Source: Syncephalastrum monosporum B8922
Lineage: Eukaryota; Mucoromycota; Mucoromycetes; Mucorales; Syncephalastraceae
NCBI GenBank assembly: GCA_000697355.1
Contig: JNEN01001244.1
Span: 371,109-435,108, forward strand
Direction: 5' to 3'
Length of the DNA: 64,000 bases
This document shows, one piece after another, positions 46,767 through 56,969 of this stretch. The translations under genes and the position numbers were made by a program. The first letter of the stretch is position 1. The number at the start of each line of letters is the position of its first letter. The notes under the pieces are model-generated. The model was given only the letters and a program-made list of their open reading frames with translations, was not told the origin of the DNA and did no database searches.

Positions 46767-47322
46767 TTATTGCTGCTTTTGTTGTGCCAGTTTCTTTTGC
46801 TGATGCTGATAGCTGCACAAGGAAGGGGAAAAAAGACACATCAGTCACACGGTGTTTAGCTCCTGCCGCGGCGAAGGAAAGTAAACTTACCGCCAGGCGC
46901 GGAAACTCTGCACGCTTCCGGTTACGGATAGAAACAGATTGACCGTCAGCAGCGTGTAGTTCTTGGGGATGATGACCATCGAATAGCGCGACCAAATAAT
47001 GCCCGTCGCTGCCAGCGCTGTAACAGAAACAGCAACAAAAAAAAACACGTTGAGTATTATAATTCAAGGGAAAAGAGAGTATACACACAGAGGTTCTGTT
47101 TCAGACTTAGTTTATCAGCAGGACGTTGAAGATCCTTAATGCCGGCAATCACAAGGGCCTTTCAAGAATGGAGCAGACAAGATGAGTATATACACGGAGT
47201 ACATGACTACAAAGAGCTCTTCATTCGCATACCCACTTGGCAGCAGGCGCCCAAAAGTGGATTGTCTTTGGGCCGGCGGGCGAGTTGATAAACTTTTGGA
47301 GCGCACTTTGTGTGGAAGCCAT
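46767..47322 (-). CDS. MPC2: Mitochondrial pyruvate carrier subunit MPC2, 4 exons, 110 aa
   Basis: Exons 47322-47233, 47158-47089, 47017-46891 and 46812-46767. The joined protein reads FINSPAGPKTIHFWAPAAKW, ALVIAGIKDLQRPADKLSLKQN, LAATGIIWSRYSMVIIPKNY and LLTVNLFLSVTGSVQSFRAW, which covers the complete MPC fold with three hydrophobic segments. The RPADKLS, WSRYS and IIPKN motifs are those of MPC2/MPC3-type subunits rather than MPC1. It ends with a Gln/Lys-rich tail (QHQQKKLAQQKQQ). MPC2 pairs with MPC1 in the inner mitochondrial membrane to import pyruvate. All frames close across the three introns. It lies 91 bp downstream of, and in tandem with, SEC20. Confidence 0.93.
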
Positions 47323-47413
47323 GGAAGAAAGCGCGTTCTAAATTTTCATGCAGCCAAGGCGGTTCCCCAAAAACGATAGAAAACAGATTACAGGAATACC
47401 AATACCCTTGGCG

Positions 47414-48497
47414 TCAAAGCTCATCCTTTATTATGGCTGCCTGGGATACAGCTTCTCCAGCCGCTTCAGTAAGCTTGGTAGCCATCTCGGTGGGTGCAGC
47501 CGATGCAGCAGACGCGACGGAGGATGCAACCGAGGACGCGACAGACTGCACCACCGAAGACGCAGAAGAAACGTGTGGCACGGCACGCGTGGCGTATTTC
47601 CCGTTGCCCGTCAACCAAGACACCCACGAGATCCCGATATCCCACGTGCGCTTCTTGATAATATACAGTACCACGAGCGTAAAAAACGCGAGGCCGGCCA
47701 TCAGCAGCAGTCGGTCGAGCCAGTCGGATGCCTCGAGCTGTGTGACGAGTCGTTTCGATATATTCATGAGGGAGCCAAAACCTTGGTATTCGCCGTACGT
47801 CGAATGCAGTGTCTTTGAAGACTCGGCTTCGAGACTGTTTTAGCGAATCATTGGCATGGCTTATCCGAAGCTACTTACCAAGCATCGTGGCTGAAATGGA
47901 GCTCTTTTCGAGTTCTTGCTGCATGAGACTGCTTGTACGGCGCAGGGCGTCAGTGACGTCGGATGATGCCTGCATCAGTCTGTCCTCTTGATGGGTGCGT
48001 CCACGGCGCTTCAGTTCGAACTGTTCTGTGAAATCTTCACCGCTCCTGCCCATGAATAGCTCCTGCCGCATCTTGCGCTCTTGATCGTCTACACGCCGTT
48101 TGGACTGCCACAACGCGGTACGTGACGTTGTCTGCATTCTTGATAACAAAGCGGATTAGGACCCAAAGGAGCAGACTTTAAGGGAACATACTGTCTATAT
48201 TGTGTCTCGTACTGACTCAAGCGCTTTAGGACTTGGCCTTTGGTTGTCTCATTGTCCTCCTGTTCTGCCATAAGACGTGTTTGCTAATGCATCGAATCAG
48301 CACTGCACACGAACACAAGTCAAATGAGGGCAAGAACTTGCCTTGATGTCGTCTTCTAGAGAGCGGAGGTCGCTACGTATAAGACTGGCCACTTCTTCGC
48401 GTAGGCGATGGGAATCGACGCGATCTAAGCGGTGAATGTGTCGCTCACAGTCTGCTGCCCGTCGATGAAGCGTTCGGAATTGTGAATCGAGCGACAT
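47414..48497 (-). CDS. SEC20: Sec20/BNIP1-like SNARE with C-terminal KDEL, 4 exons, 306 aa
   Basis: Exons 48497-48342, 48283-48192, 48138-47879 and 47826-47414. The N-terminal half is helical. The SNARE motif is at about 130-200 (LMQASSDVTDALRRTSSLMQ, QELEKSSISATML, STYGEYQGFG), followed by a single membrane span (about 208-228, LLLMAGLAFFTLVVLYII). An about 75-residue luminal tail with repeated VASSVAS units ends in KDEL. This is the layout of yeast Sec20, the Qb SNARE of the ER that receives Golgi-to-ER COPI vesicles together with Ufe1, Use1 and Sec22, and which ends in HDEL. The first intron uses a GC donor (AAG/GCAAGT). I placed the start at 48497; an in-frame Met 17 codons upstream is possible but weaker. 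Confidence 0.9.
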
Positions 48498-48819
48498 CAA
48501 GTGTATATTATATGGGGGTCTGAAAGGAAGGGTAACACAGTGGACCAAAGAGCACGGATTTGTGTGCAGACAGATCTTGATTATTTAAATATGTATATGG
48601 TTCCACAAATATCATACATGAAAGTTTCTAACAGAATTCAAGGCGATGTGCAGGATTATAAGAGCTGCTATATCTCATATTGAATCGGGTAAGTGTTTTT
48701 GTATATTCTACAGCCAGCTGGATAAATAGGTAAAAACTACAATCACGTACAGAAAGCACGGTAAAATTATATGTTACATAAGGGTTTGGAATATCAATAG
48801 GCAAATGATGGGCGTGAGC

Positions 48820-50660
48820 CTATTTTCCCTGGCGCTCTTCGTCTGCAGGGTTAACAGAGCTTTCATTGGTCGTGAAGCCAAGCTGGGAGAGGTCGTATCC
48901 GTTGGCCTCCAACAACTGGCGGAATTCGACATCTTGTTGCTCAAGCTTCTCATTATTCAGTTCAGGGACCTATCAAAACTCACATAGGTAAGCATCCGTA
49001 TCTATACGAGCCGCCTCCGTCCATGAACTTACGAAAAGAAGAGTCAAGGCACAGCCGATGAGAGAAATACAAGCGCCAATGATAAAGACGTAGCCCTGCG
49101 CTTTGATATCGTCGCCGCCTGTGCGCTCGGTCAGAGCTCGGAGGATGGGTGTGAAGACCTGCGTGCCTATGGCCGCGCCTGCCTTGCCAATAGCAGCTGA
49201 TAAACCGTACATGGTTCCACGAATGGCCGTGAAATACATTTCAGCAGACACGAGAATAGTGCAGTCACCCGGTCCCATCTCACCAAAGGCCAGGAAAAAG
49301 CCATACAAGATCACAAAGAGCGGGAATACCTTGACGAGCTGGGGCGCAAGTGCACCGACAACGATGCCCAACACCGCCGCTGCAAAGAATCCAGACGCCA
49401 TCGTATAACGCCGGCCCAGGCGGTCCACAAGAAAAGCGCCGACCAAGGCGCCGAACGGGTAGAAGACATAGAGTACGATGTTCCAGCACCAGGTCTGCAT
49501 AAGCGAGTTGCCTGGAACCGCAATGGAAAGGATCGTGTTGGAGAAGATACCAAAGGAATAACTGACGAAGTCGTACAGAAACCAGATGGATCCGGTAATA
49601 GCAAGACGGGACCAGTAATTCTTGATGATAAGCCAGTAGGGAATGTTCTTCGTCAGGGCCTCGCGGCGATACATGTCCGAGTTGAGCATCTTGAGACGGA
49701 AATACAGCACGCTGATTGGCAACAGGATACCCAGGCCGAGCGACAGACGCCATACGACGGCCAGGCCATCCATACCACAGATAGCCAGCAAAATAACGGG
49801 CACGATGGTAGCAACCAAAAATCCAAAGCTGATGTGTTGATGTGAGCCTCAAGAAAAAATAAATTAAGCTTCTCTGGGAAATCCAGACTTACTCGATAAT
49901 AAAGCAACCGCTGATACACAGCCAGAACCCACGACTCCGCCCTGATTCTTCGGCAGCTTCACTGGCCGTTACTGAAGAACAGGGGTACTCGCCGCCAACA
50001 CCAACACCTGTCAGACCTCTGGTAGATAGATTGTTCCATAAGTATATACATGTATCAAAGCTTTAGCAGGGTGTATGAGTTGATCTTACCTTGCGATAAC
50101 CAGCATCCAGAAAAGGCCAGTTGGGGTCACACCATTCGACGCGGTGGCAAGTGCGATACCCTATCGGTAAGATACGACTATCATTAAGAAACGAGCAATT
50201 GGGACAATTGTGCATGTGAAATTACCAGACAAACAAAACAGGTACAAAGGATAATACCGAACTTTCGGCCAAGTCTGTCAATGACAGCACCAAAGCCAAT
50301 CTAAAGGGGACAACATCAGAGGAATGCATAAAACAGTTTGGCAAATTTTTGCACACCGCTGCCTACCTGGCCAATAATATCGCCAATCAGCATGGCATTG
50401 CTCACGCGGGTCGACATGGTATCATTAAAGGCAGCATCACCATAGATTCTGGATAGGCAGCTTTCAACAGATCCGATAATCATGCTTTGATAGCCATCTG
50501 AGCCAAGCGCGATACCCGCGAAGAGCAGTGATAGCTTTTGCGAGAGCTTCTTCTTGTCCGGTTCGACGTATTCGACCTCCTGCACGGATTCACGCACAGA
50601 GGGTGACAGATCCTTTGTATCCTTGCTGGTGGGTACCGTCTCGTTGATAGACTTCGCCAT
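48820..50660 (-). CDS. MFS transporter, Git1/Pho84-like phosphate or glycerophosphodiester permease, 6 exons, 503 aa
   Basis: Exons 50660-50367, 50300-50226, 50160-50090, 50018-49893, 49828-49033 and 48969-48820. Twelve hydrophobic spans can be traced. The first loop carries the MFS signature IDRLGRKFG and the middle carries the equivalent VDRLGRRYTM. Other landmarks are GVGVGGEYPCSSVTASE, FGEMGPGDCTILVSAEMY and FTAIRGTMYGLSAAIGKAG. This set is typical of the fungal branch holding the glycerophosphoinositol permease Git1 and high-affinity phosphate permeases. The hydrophilic N-terminus (about 45 residues) and the acidic C-terminal tail (VPELNNEKLEQQDVEFRQ) face the cytosol. It would import phosphate or a phosphodiester with protons. 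The exact substrate cannot be fixed from the sequence. Confidence 0.88.
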
Positions 50661-52105
50661 CAAAATATTGACTTATAAAAGAAGGAGAAAAAATTGAAAG
50701 GGAAAAAAATAAATATACAAGAATACGATCGAGTGAATCCCGAAGGGTGACAGGGGGGAATACGATCTGCACCTTGATGCGCGCTGTTACTTTTATACTT
50801 TCATAGTGTAAAGACACTCAAAGTTCGTGGCACTACGCTGGTAAACGGCAACACCGGGTACCTGGGTTGCTTACCCAAGGAGCATGGGCAGGTTCGCTGG
50901 CCTGGATACTCGATATCTCTGCCTATCAAATTGCACGTGGGCCTTGGATTTCCTTTCTGGAAATATTTCGGGTCACGACTGTAGCGCGAGCCTCGGATAT
51001 TGTTTGATATGCTCGCACGTGTTGCGAATGGGATCACTCGTTTACCGCGCATGTTGTCGAGTGTCAAATAGTGCCCTATGATGATACAAAGTGATCGGAT
51101 CAAGTATTTTAAAGGGGAGGTCAGCGCTACCCACGGTAGGTATGCGAGTGCGAGGGAAGAGTAATGCCGCTCATGTTAACTCCGTCTTTTTATGTGCGCG
51201 CGCCGGCAGATCAAGGCAGTGTGTATTGATGGAGAATTGGCTGCAGACTGCCTCCCTTCAATAATGCCATATTTACGTCTGTGCGTAACTCGTGCATATC
51301 ATACAGACAAAGAACTGATGATCCATCCCTTTGAGTGCTTTGGTAGTCTTAAATGATTGTTCATAGGATGATACTGTATTTATCCATAGTTTCAGCGCTG
51401 GTGTTTATGTGTACATATATTTCAACCCTTTCATCTATGCTAATGCTCACTACGTGGCTCGCACAGAATGTTTTTATATGGTTGCACAGCACATTGAGTA
51501 AGTCTACCTCTAAACTAAAAGAAGAAACGATCAAGTATATCCGGGATTAGAACACCACATAATGGATCCATCTTCTGTTCAGTGATGTCTAGATTTAGAT
51601 GCCCCGATCAGCGTGAGCTCCTAAGCGTATATGCGAAGGTATATCTTGTACCAGTGAAACGCTGCCATTAGATCCAGAACAGTGGTCGTGGACAGTGGTG
51701 TACAGCACGGCCTATAGAGACAATGGTATCAGCAGAAGTCAACACAAACCATAGTTTGAGCGTGAGGTATTTTCCATATAAGCTCACCTTGTAGGAAAGT
51801 CAATTGATAAATCGGTTGTGCGATCTGCCGGCAGCCTTGATTATTGTATTAATCTTTTCAGTATATTCTGCGCTTCTTTTCTAGTACACTATGTATTACT
51901 ATAGTGCGAATCGAAGTCTCTGACTATGTACCATGACTTACAGCTTCGAATATATATATATATATATCGCACTACTTCACTTGTAGGCTTGTTTCACAAA
52001 TAGCTCTCCCCGTATATTCAATACGAATACAAAGTAAAATCGCAGAAGTGAACGTGAATGACGAGGTTGCGATGATTTATTCAGACAAGAATGCTACGTA
52101 TCGTT
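50661..52105. other. 1.4-kb spacer with an imperfect inverted repeat
   Basis: Upstream of the MFS gene and downstream of the GCR1_C gene. It contains a (TA)n tract at about 51951-51967 inside an imperfect inverted repeat (51902-51974). No coding feature supported. Confidence 0.45.
51902..51974. repeat. Imperfect inverted repeat with (TA)n
   Basis: TAGTGCGA and TCGAAG on the left are matched in reverse complement by CTTCGA and TCGCACTA on the right; a (TA)n run separates the two right-hand blocks. Confidence 0.75.
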
Positions 52106-52915
52106 TCAATTGGTACCTCGACCTTCGTCCGGAGATGGAAACATACGCGAGGAGTTCTTGGAAAGATAGTCAAGGGAGAAGTTGGCTCTTTCACGGCGTT
52201 GTTCAGCGATGCGGACGGCGGTCTCGTAGGATAATTTGTGAGTTTCGGCGTATTTCTTAATGGCCCTGATGATGGCCAGGCGCCTGCGGTAGTAGCTTCT
52301 GTCATTCGTCCGCCAAGATGATCCTTCCGATTCCAAAGAGACTACGGAAGGCTGACCGGGGAGACCTTCATGCCATTCGCGCCAAAGTTCAGGAACAGTC
52401 TTGACATCTCGGTTGAGACGGTAGGTGCTCCCGTCGGGACCAGAACCATCTTCCTGCTCGGAGGAGTGATTGACGGCGGGATGTCTTGGGCGCTTGTTTG
52501 GACGTGAGGAAGAAGATCGGGATGCAGAAGGGGAGGGCGAAGAGGTGGCTGTGGAAGGACGAGGACTGGAGGGAGAGTGGTCCCGAGTGGCAGTGGCAGT
52601 TGCTCCTGAGGACTCATGCGGGTGAGACGAAGACACGCTGGAGGGTATTCCTGAAGCCGAGGATGTGACTTGGGTATCAGGGCCAGTGGGATGACGCGCG
52701 ATGGAGACACTCAACGGAATGGCACCGCCTGTAGACAACACCTGAGCCCAGTCGCTCACTTGCGAGAGTTTGGCCACCTGGCTGGTGAGATGAGCTACTT
52801 CGCGGGTGAGGCTGTCGATCTTCTGCGTCTGCTGGGCTTGTTCGCGCTGAACATCGTCGAGCTTTTGCAACGCGCGTTCCAGCTGCGAGTTCAGTGCATG
52901 GGTGCGGTCACTCAT
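52106..52915 (-). CDS. GCR1_C-domain DNA-binding protein with N-terminal coiled coil, 269 aa
   Basis: A single exon. Residues about 8-55 form a heptad-rich coiled coil (LERALQKLDDVQREQAQQTQ, KIDSLTREVAHLTSQVAKL). A Ser/Pro/Thr-rich disordered centre follows (about 70-155) with a basic patch RPNKRPRHP. Residues about 170-250 are the GCR1_C DNA-binding domain (YRLNRDVKTVPELWREWHEG, SYYRRRLAIIRAIKKYA), the domain of yeast Gcr1, Hot1 and Msn1. In yeast those proteins control glycolytic and osmotic-stress genes. A coiled coil in front of the domain is also the Gcr1/Msn1 arrangement and suggests dimerisation. The same domain is found in fungal Crypton-type transposable elements, but no tyrosine recombinase is present here, so this looks like a host gene. 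Confidence 0.87.
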   Translation of the reverse strand: MSDRTHALNSQLERALQKLDDVQREQAQQTQKIDSLTREVAHLTSQVAKLSQVSDWAQVLSTGGAIPLSVSIARHPTGPDTQVTSSASGIPSSVSSSHPHESSGATATATRDHSPSSPRPSTATSSPSPSASRSSSSRPNKRPRHPAVNHSSEQEDGSGPDGSTYRLNRDVKTVPELWREWHEGLPGQPSVVSLESEGSSWRTNDRSYYRRRLAIIRAIKKYAETHKLSYETAVRIAEQRRERANFSLDYLSKNSSRMFPSPDEGRGTN

Positions 52916-53795
52916 CGTTGGGTGTGTGCTCTCGAAAACTGGCCTTTTTTTTCTCTTGTCTCAAATGGCTGCGCCCCCAAAACTCCCAGCTACCCCCTCT
53001 TTGCTCTCTCTGGAATCCTCCGTATTCCCCGCCTTATAAATTCAGCACACAGCATACTGTCCTATTTATTACGACAGTCGTTTATTTTTTGTACATTATA
53101 TTCAGTAACGACTGCTGTCGCAGCAACCGGAATACTGGCGTCGTGGATTATTTCGGCGTCTGACACTGCTGTTCATATGGATGGGCCATATGATACGGCG
53201 TTGATCCTACACTTGTCCTATGTGTATAACATATCCACCAATCTATATACCCACCTTCGCGAGCGACTGGATTAGCACTTATCAAACGTTAGTATGGGTC
53301 AAGACCATAAACGACAAAAGCGTAGTGCAGGTAGTTGCCTGTTTGTCGGGAGTACGTTGTTAGTTCGTTATTTATACTGGAGAAGAACCAATCATGCAAA
53401 AGAACTACTGTAGTAGCATGGAAGCGGATGCACCTGTTTTACTCAAGCTAGCTTGCAGTAGTCTATTTTTCTATCCAGTTGTAATCCGGAAGTAAAAGGC
53501 TTGCATACTATTTTAGACATGGAGTGGTGTATGGGTGCGTCCATGAGTCGGTTCCATGCAGTAAAACAACGTGAAAGGTGCTCGCTGGTATAAAGGAACG
53601 GGGACGACGTAAGCTTCTTTCGATTGGCTGCATAAAAGTAAAAGTAGGGCGAAGGCTTTTTTGTCACGACAGCGAGAACCAATCATCGTGACCTAGAGCG
53701 GCAAGGCAAAAAGTGTGAAAAAAACAAAGTTATCCTTTCTTCTCTTTCCTCTCCCAAACAAACAAGAGAACTCTATTATTTCTCTCTTTTCCACA
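52916..53795. promoter_or_regulatory. Divergent intergenic region
   Basis: About 880 bp between the GCR1_C gene (-) and the SR-type gene (+). Open frames run through 52916-53275 on the plus strand but show no recognisable domain. A pyrimidine-rich stretch directly precedes the SR-type start codon. Confidence 0.4.
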
Positions 53796-54943
53796 ATGGC
53801 TCTTTTCATTGGTAGAATCCCCCGCTCCATGAGCACTGTAAGTCCAGTCAACTGAATCTGTTCATCTGATGAGATCCTCAACTCAGCTTTCCTTGATCGT
53901 TCTAGCGCGACATTGAAGGCATCTTCACCAACTACGGCAAGATCGTCCGCCTTGACATCAAGACAGGTAAGTGCCCAAGCGACAGAGAGCCACCGTTTTC
54001 TTATCATCACGCCAGACTTTGGTTTTGTCGAGTTTGAAAACAAGGAGGATGCTGAGAAAGCTATTGAAAAGGAGAATGGCAAGGTGAGCCAAATAATCTC
54101 AGCCAATCCGCAGATGAGGGAAAATTTGTTAAACCCGAACGGTTTGATAGGATCTTGTTGTCGAGTGGGCCAAGAACGGTGGCAAGCGCCCCAACGAGAA
54201 TGAGTGCTTCAACTGCGGCCAAGAGGGTAAGTAGAACTCGGAGACGCTTCTGAAGAGAAGGATGTCATGTAATGTAATATCGTCTGATGTAGGTCACTGG
54301 GCCAAGGACTGCCGTGAGCGGAGCCGTGGCGGCAACGGACGGTCGCGTCGTGACATGGGCCGCGACAGAAGGTATCTCTCCTCCACCATATCCTTTGCTT
54401 TGTGTCATCCTGCTTTGGTCGAACAAGCAGCAAGTGGATTGTCGATTCCCGCTGTTTCGTGATATGCGTTTCGCTTGCTGTTTCTTGCCGCCCGAATCCC
54501 CAGGATTCTTTCTATCCTCCCGCATTTGCCAGACCTCTGACACCCAGCTGTTGCTGTTTTTTCTTTCTTTTTTTTCTTTCTATGTTCCGTCTTGCTTGCT
54601 TCCTCCCTTGTTTGCCTTTTGCTTGCGGGTAAGTCATATCCTAAGATCCTATCTGTTCGCGTCTCTTATACGTGCTCGCTAGATAATCAGAGATCGGTAT
54701 GATGATCGCCGTGATCACCGTCGCGATGACCGCCGTGACGACCGCCGTGGTGACGACCGCCGTGGTGACGACCGCCGTGGTGATGACCGCCGTGGTGGTG
54801 ACCGCTTCGAGGAGCGCCGTGACGACAGAGACGACCGCGAGGATCGTCGTGAACGCCGCCGCGATTATGAGCGACGGGATCGTCCCTCCCACAAGGAAGA
54901 TCGTGAGCGCAGCCCTGCTCCCAGAGAGCGTGAGCGCATGTAA
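53796..54943 (+). CDS. SR-type splicing protein: short RRM, CCHC zinc knuckle, Arg/Asp/Gly repeats, 6 exons, 192 aa
   Basis: Exons 53796-53837, 53906-53966, 54016-54083, 54151-54226, 54293-54371 and 54691-54943. The RRM (residues 1 to about 67) has RNP2 LFIGRI and RNP1 DFGFVEF. A zinc knuckle (Cys-x2-Cys-x4-His-x4-Cys, CFNCGQEGHWAKDC) follows and is split by an intron between G and H. The C-terminal 85 residues are almost entirely Arg, Asp and Gly (repeats of DDRRG). RRM plus CCHC plus an Arg-rich tail is the plan of SRSF7/RSZ22-type splicing factors. Here the tail is RD/RGD rather than RS, as in some fungal SR-like proteins. Intron 5 is 319 bp, much longer than its neighbours. The gene is convergent with NCBP3. 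Confidence 0.85.
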
Positions 54944-55008
54944 GATCTCGCTCTTGCATTTCTGAGGAATGAGATATTTCACTGTGCCTTTCCTCCCACT
55001 ATACTCTT

Positions 55009-55033
<25 letters not shown>
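55009..55033. repeat. (TC)n microsatellite
   Basis: A TC dinucleotide run in the 3' flank of the SR-type gene, continuing into a longer pyrimidine-rich tract to about 55100. Confidence 0.85.
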
Positions 55034-55039
<6 letters not shown>

Positions 55040-55174
55040 CTCTCTTTTTTCTCTCTCTTCTCAGTCTCTTTCTCTTTTCTCTCGCTCTCCCTCTTTTCTT
55101 TTGCATATGTACTATCGAAGGTACCAAAGATATATAAAAATGGATCATCATTGCTGTGAAATATGGGAATGTTT

Positions 55175-56096
55175 TTATTCAGATGGTGGACGGCGGGAAC
55201 CAAGGCGGTTTCTGAGACTTTCGGGCAAGGCTTCTCTTGTTTGCGGCGAGAGTGAACGGCGGTCACCGTGCCTTCGCCGTCGTTCATAGGGCCGTCCGCG
55301 CTCGACCCGTTTTCCAAGGCGGCTAAACACATCACCTTCGCCTCCCCGATCATGACTGCGGGGACCAAAGCGGTCGACGATGTCGCGGTCGCGTCGTCGT
55401 CGGGGCAATGTGTCTTCCTCACCATGGAGCAAATAGTAACGACTGCGCTCGCGGGCACCCCGTTCCTTGATGTCCCAAAGGGTGGCAACACGGATATGTA
55501 GATTGTCAAAAACACGGTCGTCCTCCTTGTTGAAGGGCTTTGCCTTTTTGAGGACCTTGCTTGTCAATTCAACGGGTTCCAGCAGCAGAGACTGGGCTGC
55601 TTCCTTGGCCTGATCTTCATCCGCATAAACGAGGTTGCCTACGTTCAGGAAAGAAAGCCGTGTATCAGTGACGCCGCCTTGGTAAGGGTTCGAGGAACTT
55701 ACACGACTGATCGTTGATCCATTCTACCTTGGCAGGTGGGTGTTCTTTACAGTAAGTCTCAATGTCCTTGGTACTGAGGTCATCCACACCATGCAGCAGG
55801 ATGGCCTCGGTTCGATCGTGGCGGTCATCGTCGTCCTGAGCAGAGCCCCGTCGTTCCACAGGGTCTGCTTCGCTAGAGGCTGCTTGGTCTTTGTTGTCAC
55901 TCGTGTTCGTTGCAGCTGCATAATTCTCCAGCTCTTTTTCGAAATCAGAGGTGTCCAGATCGCCAATCGTGTCAGGCAATTCGGTCGAGTCCACCATGTC
56001 TGGTTATGAGGCGCATGCGCGAGCTGTGAGACTTTGCCAGTCTGGGTATATTAACAGAAAGCGGGTACCTATGTCGAGATCCATGTTGTCGGCCAT
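55175..56096 (-). CDS. NCBP3-like nuclear cap-binding protein, 3 exons, 262 aa
   Basis: Exons 56096-56069, 55999-55703 and 55638-55175. An acidic N-terminus (MADNMDLDIDMVDSTELPDT) leads into the RRM-like NCBP3 domain at about 75-165: EAILLHGVDDLSTKDIETYC, HPPAKVEWINDQSC, NLVYADEDQAKEAAQSL and FDNLHIRVATLWDIKE. The VEWINDQSCN segment, broken by the second intron, is the hallmark of the family. The C-terminus is rich in Arg and Asp (RRRRDRDIVDRF, RGRPYERRRR). In animals NCBP3 binds capped RNA and joins the cap-binding complex, ARS2 and export factors. An equivalent nuclear RNA role is inferred for this fungal protein. Confidence 0.85.
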
Positions 56097-56969
56097 CTTT
56101 GGAAAGTGAAGTAGCGGTAGTCGTGGTACTCTGTCAAAGAGAACGCGCACGACGAGCGGGCGGACCGATGAGTTCGGGCGGGCCCTCATGATTCTGTGCG
56201 GATGAAATTATAAGCGGTAGTGACCCAGCTCATCCGTTAAAGCATTGTATTCTGGAAGTTTATGCAAGGCAAGCATTAACCGATACTATCAGAGAATGAT
56301 GTCGCATGATGACAAAGATGCCTTCGCTCTGCTTTACCGTCGTATATACAGCAGGTTTCATCTAAGCGAGCACAACCAGGGCTTATTAGGGGCTCTTCAG
56401 ATCTGTGATATATCTGGTAGCCCAATATGTCAGGTTAAGCAATGTGAACACCGCGTCCTGCCATATCCAACGGGTTAGGGTACTGGCGGAACTGGCAGTT
56501 TTAGAAAGCTAACGGAATGGCTGCTGCTGTAAGGTCAAGAAGGGTGAAAGGGTTACGCAAAGGTGCGGCACCTAGCGTACAAAGACATTATTATAGTTCG
56601 TCAGGCAACTGGATATTGCACCTTAAAGAATGCTGGACTGATATCGTGAGAGCTAACATCAATAACAGGAAGCAAAATATGTAACTTTCTTTACTTTGAC
56701 AAAAAATGGCATATAATAAACTGGCTGTGTGTTGTTGGGCATATGTATATGATGAGGGGATTTGGAGTGTTAGGGGTGAAGGCATAGGTATGAAAATAAA
56801 TATGTATCGTGTGACGTTTTGTACAGGAGGGTTGAGATAATTACGTTGCTTTTGGCTGAAATGAAAGTGTTATCTACAAGAGGCGAAAGGGAAGAGGGAA
56901 ATCGAGGGGAGCAGAAGAGGCATACGAGAAATAGAAGCGAAATAAAGACCGGAAAAGAAAAACGATAGC
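56097..56969. other. Spacer, no supported gene
   Basis: About 870 bp between NCBP3 and the RhoGEF gene. A 77-codon plus-strand frame (56245-56478) has no recognisable domain. No RNA gene could be supported. Confidence 0.45.

Noticed and set aside
53275..53700. A possible upstream exon or leader for the SR-type gene
   Set aside because: No splice donor leading in frame to 53796 was found, and the start codon there already opens the RRM normally.
56380..56470. Short matches to 5S rRNA motifs (GATCTGTGA, GTTAAGCAATG)
   Set aside because: The blocks are out of order and the remaining 5S stem sequences are absent; judged coincidental.
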